Both the position numbers and the translations under genes were made by a program. From contig JAHJRJ010000069.1 in assembly GCA_018830765.1 (NCBI GenBank), forward strand, positions 1-5,173: 5,173 nt of DNA, given 5' to 3'. A model generated the notes under the pieces. It searched no databases, was not told the origin of the DNA, and worked only from the letters and a program-made list of their open reading frames with translations. This DNA is from Bacteroidota bacterium (GTDB lineage Bacteria; Bacteroidota; Ignavibacteria; UBA10030; BY39). Below, piece after piece: positions 3,555 through 5,173 of this stretch (position 1 is its first letter; every line of letters begins with the position of its first letter).

Positions 3555-5072
3555 TTACATCAAACCCATCATCTTCACAGACGCTTGAGCTATATCAACT
3601 AATGGACTGAAATAAAGTCCCAATAAAATAGTAGGAATAACCAACGCAAGGGTTACTAAAATATGTATAGGTTGAAAAATAATTGGTGAACTGTCTTTTT
3701 CAGGGTCTCTTAAAAACATATTCCTGAAAACACGTGCATAGTAATAGAGCGAAACAACGATGTTTAAAACACCGATGATCGCAAGCCCGATCCACTTTGC
3801 GTTGATAAGTGCTGCGAACAGATACAGCTTACCAATAAACCCGGCAGTCGGCGGTAAACCGGTTAGAGCGATTAAAAAAATTGAAAGCGAGACAGCAATA
3901 AACGGAGCGCGATAACCTAAGCCCTTATAGGCATCGATATCTTCACTGCCAATTTTATTGGCAATAAGCATCACTGTATAGAAAGCACCCAAGTTCATAA
4001 AAAGATAAACGACGAAGTAAATCAATATCGCCGATATACCTTCGTTGTTAAGAACCACAACGCCCATCAGCATATAACCGGCGTGCGCAATACTTGAATA
4101 AGCAAGCAGACGTTTCAAGTTGTTTTGCCAAATTGCAATCAGATTACCGAGCGTCATTGTCAAAACCGAAATGATTGCTATTATGTAAGTCCAATCAAAT
4201 CCGGGTAATGCAGTGAAATGACCTTCCATCGACCGAGCGACAGCATCGAAATAAGTCACGAAGAAATAACGCATCATCATTGCAAAGCCGGCAGCTTTAG
4301 ATGCGACGGATAAGAATGCAGTGATTGTGATGGGTGCGCCTTCGTAAACATCCGGCGTCCAGAAGTGGAATGGCACTGCAGAAATTTTATAGCCAAACCC
4401 AACAATCATTAGCACATTAGCAGCAATGAGGGCGAGCCCCGAACTTTTCGGGGCGAGCAGGTTGACACCGCCCATTGAGAGAGCTTCGTTAATCCCGTAT
4501 ATGCTTAAAGAACCGGTTAATCCGTATATAATCGAAATACCGTAAAGCATCATTCCTGACGATAACGAACCGTAGATTACATATTTTAAAGATGCTTCAC
4601 TTGAGTCGGGGACTTCTTTTTTATAGCCGGCGAGAATGTATGATGTTAATGAAGTTAATTCGAGAGCAAGATACATCATCAAAAGGTTGCTTGCACCCGT
4701 CATTAAAAGCATTCCTAAAGAGAGCGCAATAAGCAACGAATAGAATTCACCTAACTTTCTTTTTCCATTATTTAGTTCTTTGGATTGAAGTGAGAAAACG
4801 ACAACAAACAACGCGCTGAGTATTATGAGAGCTTTAAAGAATACGCTGAATGGATCTACCGCATACATATCGCTGAAGATTGATTGCGTTACGCCATTTG
4901 CCTGCTCAATGACGAAATAACCCGCCAGCAATAATCCCGCAATAACGAATCCACCGATAAAATTCGGTTTGTTCCTGAATATCAAATCCAATAGGATGGA
5001 AGCACAAAGCACTACCGTAAGAACGATTTCAGGTTGGAATAATTTTAAGCTTTCTAATATTTGTTGTAACAT
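3555..5072 (-). CDS. nuoN: NADH-quinone oxidoreductase subunit N
   Basis: NuoN is one of the three antiporter-like membrane subunits of respiratory complex I that couple NADH oxidation and quinone reduction to proton pumping. The 505-residue protein is full length for the family, with about 14 hydrophobic segments. Conserved features, numbered from ATG 5072, are Glu138 in LALELTSLTSY, Lys163 in ASLKYVIYGS, Lys229 and the following PFHFWTPDVYEGAP, Lys259 in SVASKAAGF, NLKRLLAYSSIAHAGYMLMG (319-337), and Lys415 in LPPTAGFIGKLY. These correspond to the buried charged residues of the proton path. ATG 5072 is preferred over a TTG three codons upstream. No strong Shine-Dalgarno site is seen. nuoN is usually the last nuo gene, which fits the unrelated hicBA downstream. 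The partner nuoM would lie beyond the right edge. Confidence 0.95.
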   Translation of the reverse strand: MLQQILESLKLFQPEIVLTVVLCASILLDLIFRNKPNFIGGFVIAGLLLAGYFVIEQANGVTQSIFSDMYAVDPFSVFFKALIILSALFVVVFSLQSKELNNGKRKLGEFYSLLIALSLGMLLMTGASNLLMMYLALELTSLTSYILAGYKKEVPDSSEASLKYVIYGSLSSGMMLYGISIIYGLTGSLSIYGINEALSMGGVNLLAPKSSGLALIAANVLMIVGFGYKISAVPFHFWTPDVYEGAPITITAFLSVASKAAGFAMMMRYFFVTYFDAVARSMEGHFTALPGFDWTYIIAIISVLTMTLGNLIAIWQNNLKRLLAYSSIAHAGYMLMGVVVLNNEGISAILIYFVVYLFMNLGAFYTVMLIANKIGSEDIDAYKGLGYRAPFIAVSLSIFLIALTGLPPTAGFIGKLYLFAALINAKWIGLAIIGVLNIVVSLYYYARVFRNMFLRDPEKDSSPIIFQPIHILVTLALVIPTILLGLYFSPLVDIAQASVKMMGLM

Positions 5073-5119
5073 AAAATCCAATTAAAAATTAAAAATGCAA
5101 AATGAAAAATTTCTTCTTT
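5073..5119. other. AT-rich leader region upstream of nuoN
   Basis: This short stretch is low-complexity A/T sequence with repeated AAAATTAAAAAT-like and AAAATG words. No convincing promoter or Shine-Dalgarno site was found on the - strand leading into nuoN. Confidence 0.5.
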
Positions 5120-5173
5120 TACTCATCTACTCAACTACTTAAATACTCATCTACTCAATTACTTATATACTCA
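5120..5173. repeat. Tandem repeat: 8-base unit TACTCAWC in a 24-base higher-order period
   Basis: Units read TACTCATC, TACTCAAC, TACTTAAA, TACTCATC, TACTCAAT, TACTTATA and TACTCA, running off the right edge. Every third unit is the diverged TACTTAWA form, so the array also repeats as 24-mers (5122-5145 and 5146-5169, 22/24 identical). There are no unique spacers, so it is not a CRISPR array. It lies upstream of nuoN. Confidence 0.8.

Noticed and set aside
5073..5081. TTG start for nuoN three codons upstream
   Set aside because: The ATG at 5072 gives the usual family N-terminus, and nothing supports the rarer start codon.
5120..5173. CRISPR array
   Set aside because: Repeats are directly adjacent with an 8-base period and no unique spacers.

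Overview
The window looks like two unrelated halves joined near 2570-2642. The left half (1-2569) reads on the + strand. It carries strong purine-rich Shine-Dalgarno sites and cysteine-rich proteins of a kind I associate with anaerobic Clostridia-type genomes. The right half (2643-5173) has an intact complex I gene, a hicBA pair and an lptD-like remnant. It is AT-rich with weak or absent Shine-Dalgarno sites, which fits an Ignavibacteria/Chlorobi/Bacteroidota-type organism. These assignments rest on recognising protein families, not on a search. The join could be horizontal transfer, but a metagenome assembly chimera is at least as likely.

Left half, in order: a membrane protein open at the left edge (2-637) with a MerT-like Cys-Cys-Gly-Pro membrane motif and a C-terminal Cys cluster; a 46-residue cysteine-rich protein (654-794) tightly linked to it; a hairpin-bearing intergenic element (about 826-917); a DUF5714-type zinc-binding protein (946-1692); a second hairpin-bearing element facing the first (about 1718-1827); and a 236-residue protein (1859-2569) with an unrecognised N-terminal domain and a four-CxxC zinc module. 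That last gene contains a run of 17 G just before its final CxxC pair. The two intergenic elements share an 18-base end (17/18 identical, inverted), so the DUF5714 gene sits between inverted repeats.

Centre (2570-3012): no intact gene. It holds a stem-loop, a perfect 12-bp palindrome and a decayed fragment resembling the outer-membrane LPS-assembly protein LptD, with an in-frame TAG.

Right half, all on the - strand: nuoN (5072 to 3555), then a near-consensus promoter, an operator-like palindrome, hicB (antitoxin) overlapping hicA (toxin), and an intrinsic terminator. HicA appears truncated: its conserved C-terminal part is missing and the open frame runs into the terminator. An 8-base tandem repeat with a 24-base higher-order period lies upstream of nuoN and runs off the window.

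The most interesting candidate system is the left-hand group of four consecutive cysteine-rich genes, possibly involved in metal or thiol handling, with a repeat-flanked cassette and a potentially phase-variable poly-G tract. Its function is not established here.
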